The translations under genes and the position numbers were made by a program. A stretch of DNA of 64,000 nucleotides, taken from CAZISM01 sp964541895 (GTDB taxonomy: Bacteria > Zhuqueibacterota > Zhuqueibacteria > Residuimicrobiales > Residuimicrobiaceae). Below, piece by piece: positions 17,529 through 25,177 of the stretch (positions are counted from its first letter, which is position 1; each line of letters opens with the position of its first letter). The stretch covers positions 1 to 64,000 of the forward strand of contig CAZISM010000014.1 in the NCBI GenBank assembly GCA_964541895.1, read 5' to 3'. The notes beneath the pieces are model-generated. The model was not told the DNA's origin. It did not search any database and saw only the letters and a program-made list of their open reading frames with translations.

Positions 17529-18377
17529 ATGCATCCGGTTCTGTTTAAATTAGGTCCCCTGGAAATCCGCTCCTACGGCTTTATGCTGGCCATTTCATTC
17601 ATGCTCGGCATCTGGCTTTCCGTACAGCGCGCCAAAAAACGTAAAGTGGATCCCAATCAAATCATGGATCTGTCGGTGCTGATCATCATCAGCGCCATCG
17701 TCGGCTCCCGTCTGCTTTATGTCCTGTTTCACCTGGAAGAGTTTCGCGGTCATTGGCTGGACACCATCAATCCGTTTCAGAGCGACGGCCAGATCGGCAT
17801 TGCCGGCTTGACGCTCCTGGGCGGTGTGTTGCTCTCGTTCGTGACCACGGTTATTTATCTGCGCGTGAAAAAGCTGCCTTTTCTGCAGTATGCCGATATC
17901 ATCCTGCCGCTGGTGGCGCTGGGAGAAGCCGTCACCCGGGTGGGATGTTTTTTGAACGGCTGTTGTTTTGGCCTGCCCTGCGAGCATGGACCGTTGTGTG
18001 TGACCTTTCCGCACAACAGCCCGGCCGGCGCTGTTTTTGGCGGCGTGCCGGTGTATCCTGCACAGCTCTTTCAGTCTGTGTACGCGCTGGTTATGTTCGC
18101 TATCATGGTGGGCCTGGAGTACAAGGAGCGCTATACGGGATTTCAGCTGCATCTGTTCCTGATCCTCTATGGTATCGGCCGTTTCACCATCGATTTCTTC
18201 CGCTATTATGAGGATTCCATGGTGATTCTCACCATAGCCGGCCAGGGGCTGTCGTTGAACCAGTTGATCAGTCTGGCGTTTGTGGTTCTCGGAATCGTCT
18301 TGATGTGGATGAAACGAGCCAGGCCGGTGCCGGGGTCGCCTCTCGGGTCCGGGAGTCTGAGCGAGCCAAAAAAATAA
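17529..18377 (+). CDS. lgt: Prolipoprotein diacylglyceryl transferase
   Basis: This 282-residue polytopic inner-membrane enzyme transfers diacylglycerol from phosphatidylglycerol to the lipobox cysteine of prolipoproteins. Family features: N-terminal LGPLEIRSYGFMLAISF, a GGVLLSF segment in the second third, and the signature RVGCFLNGCCFGLPC. Around residue 175 is VYPAQLFQS, and near the end YGIGRFTIDFFR with the conserved Arg. It sits 119 bp after rodA and just upstream of a predicted lipoprotein that would be one of its substrates. Confidence 0.95.
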   Translation: MHPVLFKLGPLEIRSYGFMLAISFMLGIWLSVQRAKKRKVDPNQIMDLSVLIIISAIVGSRLLYVLFHLEEFRGHWLDTINPFQSDGQIGIAGLTLLGGVLLSFVTTVIYLRVKKLPFLQYADIILPLVALGEAVTRVGCFLNGCCFGLPCEHGPLCVTFPHNSPAGAVFGGVPVYPAQLFQSVYALVMFAIMVGLEYKERYTGFQLHLFLILYGIGRFTIDFFRYYEDSMVILTIAGQGLSLNQLISLAFVVLGIVLMWMKRARPVPGSPLGSGSLSEPKK

Positions 18378-18386
18378 AAAAAAGTC

Positions 18387-18415
18387 TTGACTTTTTTATC
18401 GCCTTTGGATATTTT
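18387..18415 (+). promoter_or_regulatory. Sigma-70-type promoter before the lipoprotein gene
   Basis: TTGACT (18387-18392) is separated by exactly 17 bp from TATTTT (18410-18415). The -35 matches 5 of 6 and the -10 matches 4 of 6 consensus positions. It starts ten bases after the lgt stop in a markedly AT-rich island and predicts a start near 18422, about 125 bases before the lipoprotein ATG. The -10 overlaps an AT-rich inverted repeat, TATTTTAA-N5-TTAAAATA (18410-18430). Confidence 0.5.
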
Positions 18416-18545
18416 AAATATATTAAAATAAATAACTTTTGCATATTTTCGGCATCGGGAACGGGACGAGCAACGCGGGTCGGCATCGAGGACGGGAGCA
18501 ATTTTGCAGCGCTATTTTGATTTCATCCATAGATGGGAGAGTGCC

Positions 18546-19340
18546 ATGAAATCGTGCAGTCGTATGTGGTGGCTGATTTGTATTGCGGTGGCGGGTGCCG
18601 TGCTCGTCATGGGATGCGCCGGTTCGAAGAGCAAGGGTGCCGGCTCCAGTGAAGTGGTCTTTACCTCACCGGCCGATACCAGCAAAAGCGCGAACCCCAA
18701 CCGTACGTCGGACGAGGACGATGTCCTGAGGCTGTTGGGCATTAACCGTTCTGCGACGCCGCCGTCCGACACGACGGCAGCGCCGGCGCCGGCTACCGAA
18801 CAGGATCTGGAAGCCCGCGTGCAAAAGCTGGACGAAGAGGTTCGGCAGCGGAATGATGATCTCTCCACCCTTAAAGCGGAACTCTCGGAGCGGGACCGAC
18901 GGATCACCACTCTGCAGGATCAGCTGAGCCATGCCGGTAAAAAGGGTGACGGGGAGGCTGTGATCCCGGCGTCGAGTTTTAAAAATCGCTATGAAGCGGC
19001 GCGCAAACTGTACGAGGCCAAAAAATATCGGCCGGCTATCGAGGCATTTGAAACGCTGCTGCAGAGCGGCGGCGACAAGACGCTTTTGGATAATTGTCAG
19101 TACTGGATCGGCGAGTGTTATTACGGCATCAATTACTACAACCAGGCCATCGTCGAGTTTGAAAAGGTGTTCACCTACAGCGATACGGACAAGTATGACG
19201 ACGCCCAGCTCAAGCTCGGTTTATGTCATCTGCGCATCGGCCATGTGGAAAAGGCCAAGTCCGAGTTTGAGAAGCTCTTGTCCAACTATCCTGACAGCGA
19301 ATATGTTCAGCGCGCCAAGGAGTATCTGGCTCGTTTATAG
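18546..19340 (+). CDS. Coiled-coil/TPR lipoprotein, CpoB (YbgF)-like
   Basis: This 264-residue protein starts at the ATG at 18546 behind GGGAG. A type II signal peptide (WWLICIAVAGAVLVMG) ends at Cys24. A Ser/Pro-rich linker follows, then a coiled coil at about residues 82-135 (LEARVQKLDEEVRQRNDDLS), then three TPR-like units from about residue 145 (YEAARKLYEAKKYRPAIEAF, YWIGECYYGINYYNQAIVEF, LKLGLCHLRIGHVEKAKSEF). This order matches the Tol-Pal coordinator CpoB/YbgF, which links outer-membrane constriction with wall synthesis, but no tol or pal genes are in view, so a general envelope TPR lipoprotein is also possible. A clear terminator follows. Confidence 0.78.
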   Translation: MKSCSRMWWLICIAVAGAVLVMGCAGSKSKGAGSSEVVFTSPADTSKSANPNRTSDEDDVLRLLGINRSATPPSDTTAAPAPATEQDLEARVQKLDEEVRQRNDDLSTLKAELSERDRRITTLQDQLSHAGKKGDGEAVIPASSFKNRYEAARKLYEAKKYRPAIEAFETLLQSGGDKTLLDNCQYWIGECYYGINYYNQAIVEFEKVFTYSDTDKYDDAQLKLGLCHLRIGHVEKAKSEFEKLLSNYPDSEYVQRAKEYLARL

Positions 19341-19371
19341 GCTCAACGGCTCTGAACGGAACGTTTCATCG

Positions 19372-19404
19372 ATCGCCCTGTGAGTTTCTCCAGGGCGATT
19401 TTTT
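19372..19404 (+). terminator. Rho-independent terminator after the lipoprotein gene
   Basis: A perfect 9-bp stem, ATCGCCCTG (19372-19380) with CAGGGCGAT (19391-19399), encloses a 10-nt loop and runs directly into six T (19399-19404). It ends the transcript of the lipoprotein gene. Confidence 0.88.
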
Positions 19405-19405
19405 A

Positions 19406-19434
19406 TTGATTTTGTCAATAAATTTTAATATCTT
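19406..19434 (+). promoter_or_regulatory. Possible sigma-70 promoter for the glycogen-synthase-like gene
   Basis: TTGATT (19406-19411) and TATCTT (19429-19434) are 17 bp apart, matching 4-5 and 4 of 6 consensus bases. It lies just past the terminator and about 65 bp before the next ATG. The -35 overlaps a 7-bp inverted repeat, TTATTGA-N5-TCAATAA (19403-19421), which could be an operator. Confidence 0.4.
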
Positions 19435-19498
19435 AAAGAATGTAATCACGCCAGTGAGCGGATCAAGTCTAAACCCTAACGTTCGGGGCTGAAATCGC

Positions 19499-20983
19499 AT
19501 GAAAACTCGGCTTAGAATTTTATACCTAGCCTCTGAAGTCGCACCTTTTGTCAAAAATGGCCGAATTGCAGAGATAGCCAACGCCTTACCGAAGACCCTG
19601 TTTGAGATGGGCCATGACATCCGAATCATGATGCCCAAGTACGGCGCTATCAGTGAACGCAAATACACGCTGCGGGAAGTGATCCGGCTGAAAGAGATCC
19701 CAATTCAACTGGGCGAGCAGTCCTTTGTCGTCAGCGCCAAATCCGCTTTTTTGCCGGATACCAAGGTGCAGGTCTACTTTCTCGATTACAAACCCTATTT
19801 CGATAAATCTGAAATTCTCACTGATCCCAAAACCGGCCACGAGAACAACGATAACGCCATGCGCTATATCCTGTTTTCGCGTGCGGTGATGGAGACCATA
19901 AAGCTGCTGCATTGGGAGCCGCAGCTGATTTTCTGCAACGACTGGCCCACCGCCCTCATTCCCTGGCTGTTGAACAACGAGTACCGTCAGGATCCTTTTT
20001 TCGCCAAATGCATTTCGTTGCTGTCGGTCCACGATTTCTCGCGTCAGGGTGTGTTTCCGGAGACGTTGCTGAAAAATGCCGGCCTGCACGGTTCATCGTC
20101 GGCCTATGACCAGTTGCTGCTGGGCGGTCGCGCCAACCTGTTGCGTGCCGGCCTGATCAACGCCGACATCATAGCCGCCGGCGCGGCCACAAACCTTTCG
20201 TACATTTGGAAAAACCCGGAGTTGAGCTTTGGCTTGTCGGATGTGCTGAAAAAGCGCAAAGAAGATATTCATGAAGTCATGGACGGCATTGATTACGGCG
20301 TCTGGACGCCGGATACCGACGGCCACCTGGTGGAAACCTACAATTCAAATCAAACGGCCGGCAAACTGGCCAACAAAGTGGCGGTGTTGAACGCCCAGGG
20401 CCTGGAGGCTGAAGAAAAGATCCCGTTGCTGGGAATGTTTTTTGACGGTAGCGAAGGCAAAAACGGCGACCTTGCTTTCGAAATGCTGGAGCGCATTCTC
20501 CATCTCGACGTCCAGATCATTCTGGTTTTTGCCGACGAAGCGGCCAAGCGGCGTGGGCTGGAAAAATTGCGCAAGGCGTTTCCCAAAAAGCTGACCTTTG
20601 TGGTGGCTCCGGACCTGCCCCTGATGCACCGGATCATCGCCGGTTGTGATTTTACCCTGCAGGCGGCCTGCTCCGAGAACAATATTTCACAGCAGATGAT
20701 TCACCTCCGCTACGGCACTCTGCCGCTGGTAAACAAAATCGGCTGCGTCATGGAAGCGCTGGGAGAATCCGGCGAAGGCAAGTGCAAGACATTTTTCTTT
20801 GATGCGTGCGATAAAAAGAGCGTGTTCGATGCGGTGAAAAATGCCGTAACCTGCTACCAGGATAACAAGAACTGGCCCAAGCTGGTGAAAAAAGTAATGA
20901 AAATCGACTTTTGCTGGAAGAGCGCCGCAGAACGATATATCAAGCTATTACAGCGCTTTGAAACCTGGAAAAAGCGCAAATAA
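19499..20983 (+). CDS. Glycogen/starch synthase-like GT5 protein with degenerate active site
   Basis: This 494-residue two-lobed GT-B protein is of normal length for glycogen synthase. The N-terminal lobe opens RLRILYLASEVAPFVK and contains LIFCNDWPTALIPW and LSVHDFSRQGVFP, and the middle has VMDGIDYGVWTPDTDG, all aligned with GT5. But the ADP-glucose phosphate-binding KxGG motif reads KNGR (Lys19 to Arg22), the Arg expected in the SRLxxQKG segment is missing (GMFFDGSEGKNG), and the C-terminal ExxG-type loop reads SENNISQQMIHLRYG, keeping the Glu but not the following Gly. Transfer activity is therefore doubtful; a regulatory or altered-donor role is possible. It is a single-gene unit between two terminators. 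No other glycogen genes are seen. Confidence 0.75.
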   Translation: MKTRLRILYLASEVAPFVKNGRIAEIANALPKTLFEMGHDIRIMMPKYGAISERKYTLREVIRLKEIPIQLGEQSFVVSAKSAFLPDTKVQVYFLDYKPYFDKSEILTDPKTGHENNDNAMRYILFSRAVMETIKLLHWEPQLIFCNDWPTALIPWLLNNEYRQDPFFAKCISLLSVHDFSRQGVFPETLLKNAGLHGSSSAYDQLLLGGRANLLRAGLINADIIAAGAATNLSYIWKNPELSFGLSDVLKKRKEDIHEVMDGIDYGVWTPDTDGHLVETYNSNQTAGKLANKVAVLNAQGLEAEEKIPLLGMFFDGSEGKNGDLAFEMLERILHLDVQIILVFADEAAKRRGLEKLRKAFPKKLTFVVAPDLPLMHRIIAGCDFTLQAACSENNISQQMIHLRYGTLPLVNKIGCVMEALGESGEGKCKTFFFDACDKKSVFDAVKNAVTCYQDNKNWPKLVKKVMKIDFCWKSAAERYIKLLQRFETWKKRK

Positions 20984-21000
20984 CCTGACAAGCCCGCATA

Positions 21001-21028
21001 ATACCCCTGTACGCAGGGGTATTTTTTT
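21001..21028 (+). terminator. Rho-independent terminator
   Basis: A perfect 9-bp stem, ATACCCCTG (21001-21009) with CAGGGGTAT (21014-21022), carries a TACG tetraloop and continues into seven T (21022-21028). It closes the glycogen-synthase-like gene and insulates the exopolysaccharide locus. Confidence 0.93.
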
Positions 21029-21055
21029 GTATTGCAGCGGTACAAATGTTTCAAG

Positions 21056-21072
21056 TTGTTACAAAATAACAA
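21056..21072. promoter_or_regulatory. Inverted repeat, possible activator site
   Basis: TTGTTA-N5-TAACAA, a perfect 6-bp dyad with 17-bp footprint, lies about 185 bp upstream of the sigma-54 promoter match at 21256. That distance and form suit an enhancer site for a sigma-54 activator; this is inference from position and symmetry. Confidence 0.3.
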
Positions 21073-21154
21073 TCTAGGACAACCTGGATCACCGGCCTCT
21101 CTGCAGCGGAGCCGGTCAGCGACTGCTTTCACGTCTGCCGGCTAAATATCTTAC

Positions 21155-21177
21155 ATAAAATATTATTAATATTTTAT
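21155..21177. promoter_or_regulatory. AT-only palindrome upstream of the exopolysaccharide locus
   Basis: ATAAAATATT-ATT-AATATTTTAT is a perfect 10-bp inverted repeat made only of A and T, inside a GC-rich genome. It sits about 80-100 bp upstream of the sigma-54 promoter match. It could be a regulator site or a bend between enhancer and promoter. A related, shorter AT palindrome occurs at 18410-18430. Confidence 0.4.
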
Positions 21178-21255
21178 ATATATTTTTATCCACGCGGAAA
21201 AGCGCGGTCGGACAAGGTTCGACGCCTGGTGACGCAACACATCGTGCTGTACTGG

Positions 21256-21270
21256 TGGCATATCTTTTGC
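21256..21270 (+). promoter_or_regulatory. Sigma-54 (RpoN) promoter match
   Basis: TGGCATATCTTTTGC matches the -24/-12 consensus TGGCAcgNNNNTTGC at 9 of the 11 defined bases, with the invariant GG and GC at exact spacing. Transcription would start near 21282, about 79 bases before the STAS gene and the exopolysaccharide genes behind it. It is the only strong match I found in the intergenic regions read. Sigma-54 promoters need an ATP-driven activator. Confidence 0.6.
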
Positions 21271-21360
21271 GATAGACAAGAATCTGAAAGAGGTGGGTGG
21301 CGGTACAAGTGACGGCAGCAAGCCGCAGGTGGGGGAGCAGATTTCCAGAACAGGCGATGA

Positions 21361-22092
21361 ATGGATGGTATAGAAATAGCGGTTGACCGCGTCGGCGCAT
21401 ATCAGGACATTGCGCTTTTTCGTGTCAGAGGATATGTGGACACAACCACGTCTCCGGAATTGCAGCGATTGTTGTTGCAGACGATCGAGGACGGGATTTG
21501 CCAGTTTGTGGTGGACCTTGCGTTTGTCAATTATGTCTCCAGCGCAGGCTGGGGCGTGTTTGTCGGCGAGATTCGCGGATTGCGCGAGCGCGGCGGCGAC
21601 CTCAAGATCGTGCAGATGACTCCGGACGTGATCGAAGTGTTTGAAATGCTCGAATTCAACCGGATTCTCCAGAGCTATGATTCGCTGGAAGAGGCCATTG
21701 ACGATTATGAAATCAGCCGCGGGCTGGATCTCAAATCCATGGTTACCGTTAAAATGGAGGCGAACCAGAGCCGCGAGCAATGGGTGGGGGATACCCGGCT
21801 GGAGAGCCGCAGTTTCGAGCGCATCAAGGAGGGCGGCGAATCGCGAGGGCCGGCCCGCCCCAGTTACGGCAACGGCCGCCGACAGGTGGACGAGATCGAA
21901 CTGCCTCTGACTGAAAAAGTGAAAAAGCTGGTTACAGAAAATCCGTTGATGGGTCCCTGGACTCTGAAAAAGCAGTTGTACTCGCCGAGATTCGGATACA
22001 CCAAAGTCGGCTATTTTAAGCTACGCACCATCATGAAACGCATCGGACTGGACACCAAAGCCAAACGGTACCGGTATTACCGGTCCCGCTGA
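21361..22092 (+). CDS. STAS-domain (anti-anti-sigma-like) protein with basic C-terminal domain
   Basis: This 243-residue protein has a STAS domain at residues 1-115 (ALFRVRGYVDTTTSPELQ, then VDLAFVNYVSSAGWGVFVGE). The Ser60-Ser61 pair lies at the place phosphorylated in SpoIIAA/RsbV proteins. A charged linker (about 120-180) leads to a conserved-looking basic segment: LTEKVKKLVTENPLMGPWTL, then FGYTKVGYFKLRTIMKRIGL, ending RYRYYRSR. It resembles a winged or helix-turn-helix fold and could bind DNA or RNA, but I cannot assign a named family. It is the first gene of the exopolysaccharide locus behind a sigma-54 promoter, so a role in controlling polymer production is likely. Ribosome binding site weak. 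Confidence 0.8.
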   Translation: MDGIEIAVDRVGAYQDIALFRVRGYVDTTTSPELQRLLLQTIEDGICQFVVDLAFVNYVSSAGWGVFVGEIRGLRERGGDLKIVQMTPDVIEVFEMLEFNRILQSYDSLEEAIDDYEISRGLDLKSMVTVKMEANQSREQWVGDTRLESRSFERIKEGGESRGPARPSYGNGRRQVDEIELPLTEKVKKLVTENPLMGPWTLKKQLYSPRFGYTKVGYFKLRTIMKRIGLDTKAKRYRYYRSR

Positions 22093-22158
22093 GTCGCTAT
22101 ACAGCCATCCATGTCAGGCCTCTTTGTTTCAACCTTTGTACCTCATCAGGAGAACACC

Positions 22159-22842
22159 ATGCGTTGCAGTTCCGGCATAGGCACATTTTGCTCAGTGACG
22201 TTTCTATGGCTCATCTCGTTCTGTACCGCTTTGACGGCGCAAACTCTGCCGGTGCTGAAGCGGGAGATCCGCGTCAAACCCGGTGACGCGGTGCAGTTGC
22301 GGATCTACAGCGGTTATCTGCCCAGCGATCATCGATTCGTCAGTCTGTTCCAGGATTCCACCAAGACCATAGACGGCGAGGGCAACATCGAACTGGCGTC
22401 CATGGGCAAGAAGCATATCGCCGGCATGACCAGCCGGGAGATCAGCGAAGTTTTGGAAACTACCTTTAAGAATTTCATCGAAGAGCCCAAAGTGATGGTA
22501 ACGCCGATCTCGCGTTTGACCCTGCGCGGCATGTTTCAAAAGCCGGGGCTCTATCGTGTCGATCTCAATATTTCGTTCTGGGAGTTGGTCAACCTGGCCG
22601 GCGGCCTGCAGAGCTTTGAAATGAGCAGTATTTACATTCAGCGCCGCGACGAGTTGATTTACCGCGATTTTGAACAGGCCTATTATCAGGGCACGTCGTT
22701 GTACGAGCTCGGCCTCGAGTCCGGCGACCAGATTTTTGCGCCGCGCGTCAACCGTCTGACCATGGAAACAGTGATTCGTTATTTCCAGTTCGGTCTGTCG
22801 CTGCTCACGTTTTACGTAACCATGCTAAACTACAGCAAATAG
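22159..22842 (+). CDS. Polysaccharide export protein (Wza-like, SLBB domain)
   Basis: This 227-residue exported protein starts at the ATG at 22159 behind AGGAG; the signal peptide spans about residues 1-26 (cleavage near LTAQ). The polysaccharide export domain follows (REIRVKPGDAVQLRIYSGYL, then TIDGEGNIELASMGKKHIAGM), and then an SLBB-type segment (LRGMFQKPGLYRVDLNISFW). A C-terminal hydrophobic stretch (FGLSLLTFYVTML) may be the outer-membrane helix seen in Wza. There is no lipobox cysteine at the cleavage site, unlike Wza of Escherichia coli. It would form the outer-membrane or periplasmic exit for the polymer, partnered by the BY-kinase encoded 3 bp later. Confidence 0.85.
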   Translation: MRCSSGIGTFCSVTFLWLISFCTALTAQTLPVLKREIRVKPGDAVQLRIYSGYLPSDHRFVSLFQDSTKTIDGEGNIELASMGKKHIAGMTSREISEVLETTFKNFIEEPKVMVTPISRLTLRGMFQKPGLYRVDLNISFWELVNLAGGLQSFEMSSIYIQRRDELIYRDFEQAYYQGTSLYELGLESGDQIFAPRVNRLTMETVIRYFQFGLSLLTFYVTMLNYSK

Positions 22843-22845
22843 TTC

Positions 22846-25164
22846 ATGAATCAATATATCGAAGATATTGAGGGTGTCTCCACTGCGCCGGCGCCGCAGG
22901 GCGGCGGTATGGATATCAACAAGTTTCTGATCGGGTTGTGGCGTAGAAAGTGGCTGATCCTCGCCTCCACGCTGCTGTTCACCGCCATTTTTTACCGGCA
23001 GGCGCAATACATCATTCCGCAGTACAAAACCTCGACCACCATACAGACCCGCTCGTACGACAAGGATGCCGAACGGCTCATGGAGACGGATCGTCTGATC
23101 GAGATGAAGTCGCGCATGTTTTACGAACAGTTGACGGCGCGAATGGGCCTGGCTCTGTCGCTCGCCGAAGGCGGCATCTGGGAGAACGCCATTTTTGCGG
23201 AATTTTCCACGACCACCGCTCCGGTGCCCGGCAAGTACCGCATGCGCATCGATGATGCCGGTCGTTTCTATCTCTCCACGGTGCCGGACGTCGGCCGGGA
23301 CATCCCTCTGGACAGCTGCAGCGTCTGGGACGTAGTGGACCGCAGCCGCACCATCAACGGCTTTACCTTTCGGCTGAAGAATGAATTTGTCGAGACCAAT
23401 AAGGAAAAAACCTTTCGCATCAAGCCGTTTGAAAAAGCCATCAACGAGCTCAACAGCAGCGTCACCCCCATTTTCAACGGCCGTAACGGCCTCATCCTGC
23501 TGACCATGACCGGCACGGATCCGGACGTGCTGCAGGCGCGATTGAACCGGATCGCGGAGGTGTACGTTCAGGCGGGGGTCGGGCTGAAAGAGCGCGATGT
23601 CAGCCGCGAACGGCGTTTGCTCGAGAGTAAAAAGGATGCAGCGGAAAAACTGCTCAAGGATGCGGAGGCGGCGCTGCGCTCCTTTAACGAGCGCTATCCG
23701 TTGTCCCTCGATTTTGAGCGCAAGAACATCGCCGGCCAGCTGGATGATTACAATTCGCAGTTGAAGGTGTTGCCGAGCCAGCGGGAAAAAATAACCCAGC
23801 TGCTGGAACGGCTGGAGGCGCCGGGTCCGGGCATCGATCCCGAGCAATTCCGTCAGTTTATTGTCAGCGAGCTGTGCAACTGTGAACCCATGAACAAAGA
23901 GCCTTCGTTGCGCGTGCTGTATGCCCAGTTGATGAGCCAGGTCGATGACATGCCCAACCTGGCCGCGCGGGTGGCCAAGGACAGCAAGGAATACAAGGAG
24001 CACAAGGCCAAGATCAAGCTTAGCCAGGACGACATCCTCGCCTTTGCCTCCCGCTATCTCTCCGTGCTGGCGCAGATGGAAAAGGAGACGCGCGACAAGC
24101 TGGCGCTCGTCAAGCTGCAGCAGCGGCAATTGCCGGCCGAGGAGACCACGCTGGCCGAGCTGCAGCGCCGCAAAAAAATCGCCGAAGAGAGCTATAACAG
24201 CATTCTGACCGAATTGCAGCGCTACGATCTTCGCACCGTTGAATCGGAAGAGGTGATGATCCTGGAGCGCGCCGGACGGCCCGAGTCCACCACGACGAGC
24301 AAGGTCACAAAGATCGCCATCGGCGCCGGTCTGGGACTGCTGCTGGGCCTGTTGATTTCGGCCGGCATCGATTTCATGGACAAGAGCATTCGCACCGTCG
24401 GCGATATCGAACAGCATCTGAAATTGCCGGTACTCGGCGCCATCCCGGTGGTGGATTTCAAGGGCATCCCCGAGTATCATGATTTCGAAAAAGCCAAGCA
24501 TATCGACAAGCAGCTGGTCACGCACGACTATTCGCCCACGCCCATCGGCGAGGCGTATCGGGCCCTGCGCACACAAATTCTCTTTTCCAAAAACCGGGAA
24601 CGGATCCACACCCTGGTGATCACCAGCATTGCGCCGGAGGATGGCAAGTCTTTCACGGCCAGCAATCTCGCGATCATCTTTGCCCAGCAACGCACCAACA
24701 CGCTGCTGGTGGATGCGGATCTGCGGCGGGGGGTGCTGCACAACACCTTTCGCATGAAAAAGGAGCCGGGTCTGGCCAACTATCTCAGCGGCAGTATCAC
24801 CCTGTCCGAGGCCGTGCAACAGACCCATATTCCCAATCTGTCCTTTATCAGTTACGGCACCTTGATGCCCAACCCGTCGGAATTGCTGGGCTCCCTGCAG
24901 ATGCAACGGTTTTTGAACGAAGTAAAACGCAAATTCGACCTGATCCTGTTTGACTCTCCTCCTTTGGAAGCGGCAACGGATGCGGTGGTGATTGGGACGC
25001 AGGTGGACGGCGTAACGGTGGTGGTGCGATCCGGCAAGACCAACCGAAATCTCGCCAAGGATAAACTGGACATTTTTACATCAGTGCCGGCCAACCTTAT
25101 CGGTTCTATTCTGAACGGCGCTGATACCGTCCTGATGCAAAATTACAGCTATTATCACTATTAA
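22846..25164 (+). CDS. Polysaccharide co-polymerase with BY-kinase domain (Wzc-like)
   Basis: This 772-residue inner-membrane protein has an N-terminal Wzz domain with a first span at about residues 35-52. A long periplasmic coiled-coil region (about 230-450) is followed by a second span near residues 490-510 (IAIGAGLGLLLGLLISAG). The cytoplasmic kinase domain then has Walker A APEDGKSFTASNLA near residue 600, Walker A-prime LLVDADLRR and Walker B LILFDSPPLE. The C-terminus NYSYYHY is a short tyrosine cluster typical of autophosphorylating BY-kinases. It sets chain length and gates export by phosphorylation cycles. It starts three bases after the export gene, so coupling is likely. Confidence 0.92.
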   Translation: MNQYIEDIEGVSTAPAPQGGGMDINKFLIGLWRRKWLILASTLLFTAIFYRQAQYIIPQYKTSTTIQTRSYDKDAERLMETDRLIEMKSRMFYEQLTARMGLALSLAEGGIWENAIFAEFSTTTAPVPGKYRMRIDDAGRFYLSTVPDVGRDIPLDSCSVWDVVDRSRTINGFTFRLKNEFVETNKEKTFRIKPFEKAINELNSSVTPIFNGRNGLILLTMTGTDPDVLQARLNRIAEVYVQAGVGLKERDVSRERRLLESKKDAAEKLLKDAEAALRSFNERYPLSLDFERKNIAGQLDDYNSQLKVLPSQREKITQLLERLEAPGPGIDPEQFRQFIVSELCNCEPMNKEPSLRVLYAQLMSQVDDMPNLAARVAKDSKEYKEHKAKIKLSQDDILAFASRYLSVLAQMEKETRDKLALVKLQQRQLPAEETTLAELQRRKKIAEESYNSILTELQRYDLRTVESEEVMILERAGRPESTTTSKVTKIAIGAGLGLLLGLLISAGIDFMDKSIRTVGDIEQHLKLPVLGAIPVVDFKGIPEYHDFEKAKHIDKQLVTHDYSPTPIGEAYRALRTQILFSKNRERIHTLVITSIAPEDGKSFTASNLAIIFAQQRTNTLLVDADLRRGVLHNTFRMKKEPGLANYLSGSITLSEAVQQTHIPNLSFISYGTLMPNPSELLGSLQMQRFLNEVKRKFDLILFDSPPLEAATDAVVIGTQVDGVTVVVRSGKTNRNLAKDKLDIFTSVPANLIGSILNGADTVLMQNYSYYHY

Positions 25165-25177
25165 TCAGGTACTCGAC

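Noticed and set aside
19406..19418. FNR-like site TTGAT...TCAA before the glycogen-synthase-like gene
   Set aside because: Half-site spacing is one base short of the FNR consensus; kept only as a generic inverted repeat.
22825..24906. Long minus-strand open frame (about 690 codons) opposite the BY-kinase gene
   Set aside because: It is a codon-bias shadow of a well-supported gene; the translation is rich in His, Gln and Arg and shows no domain.
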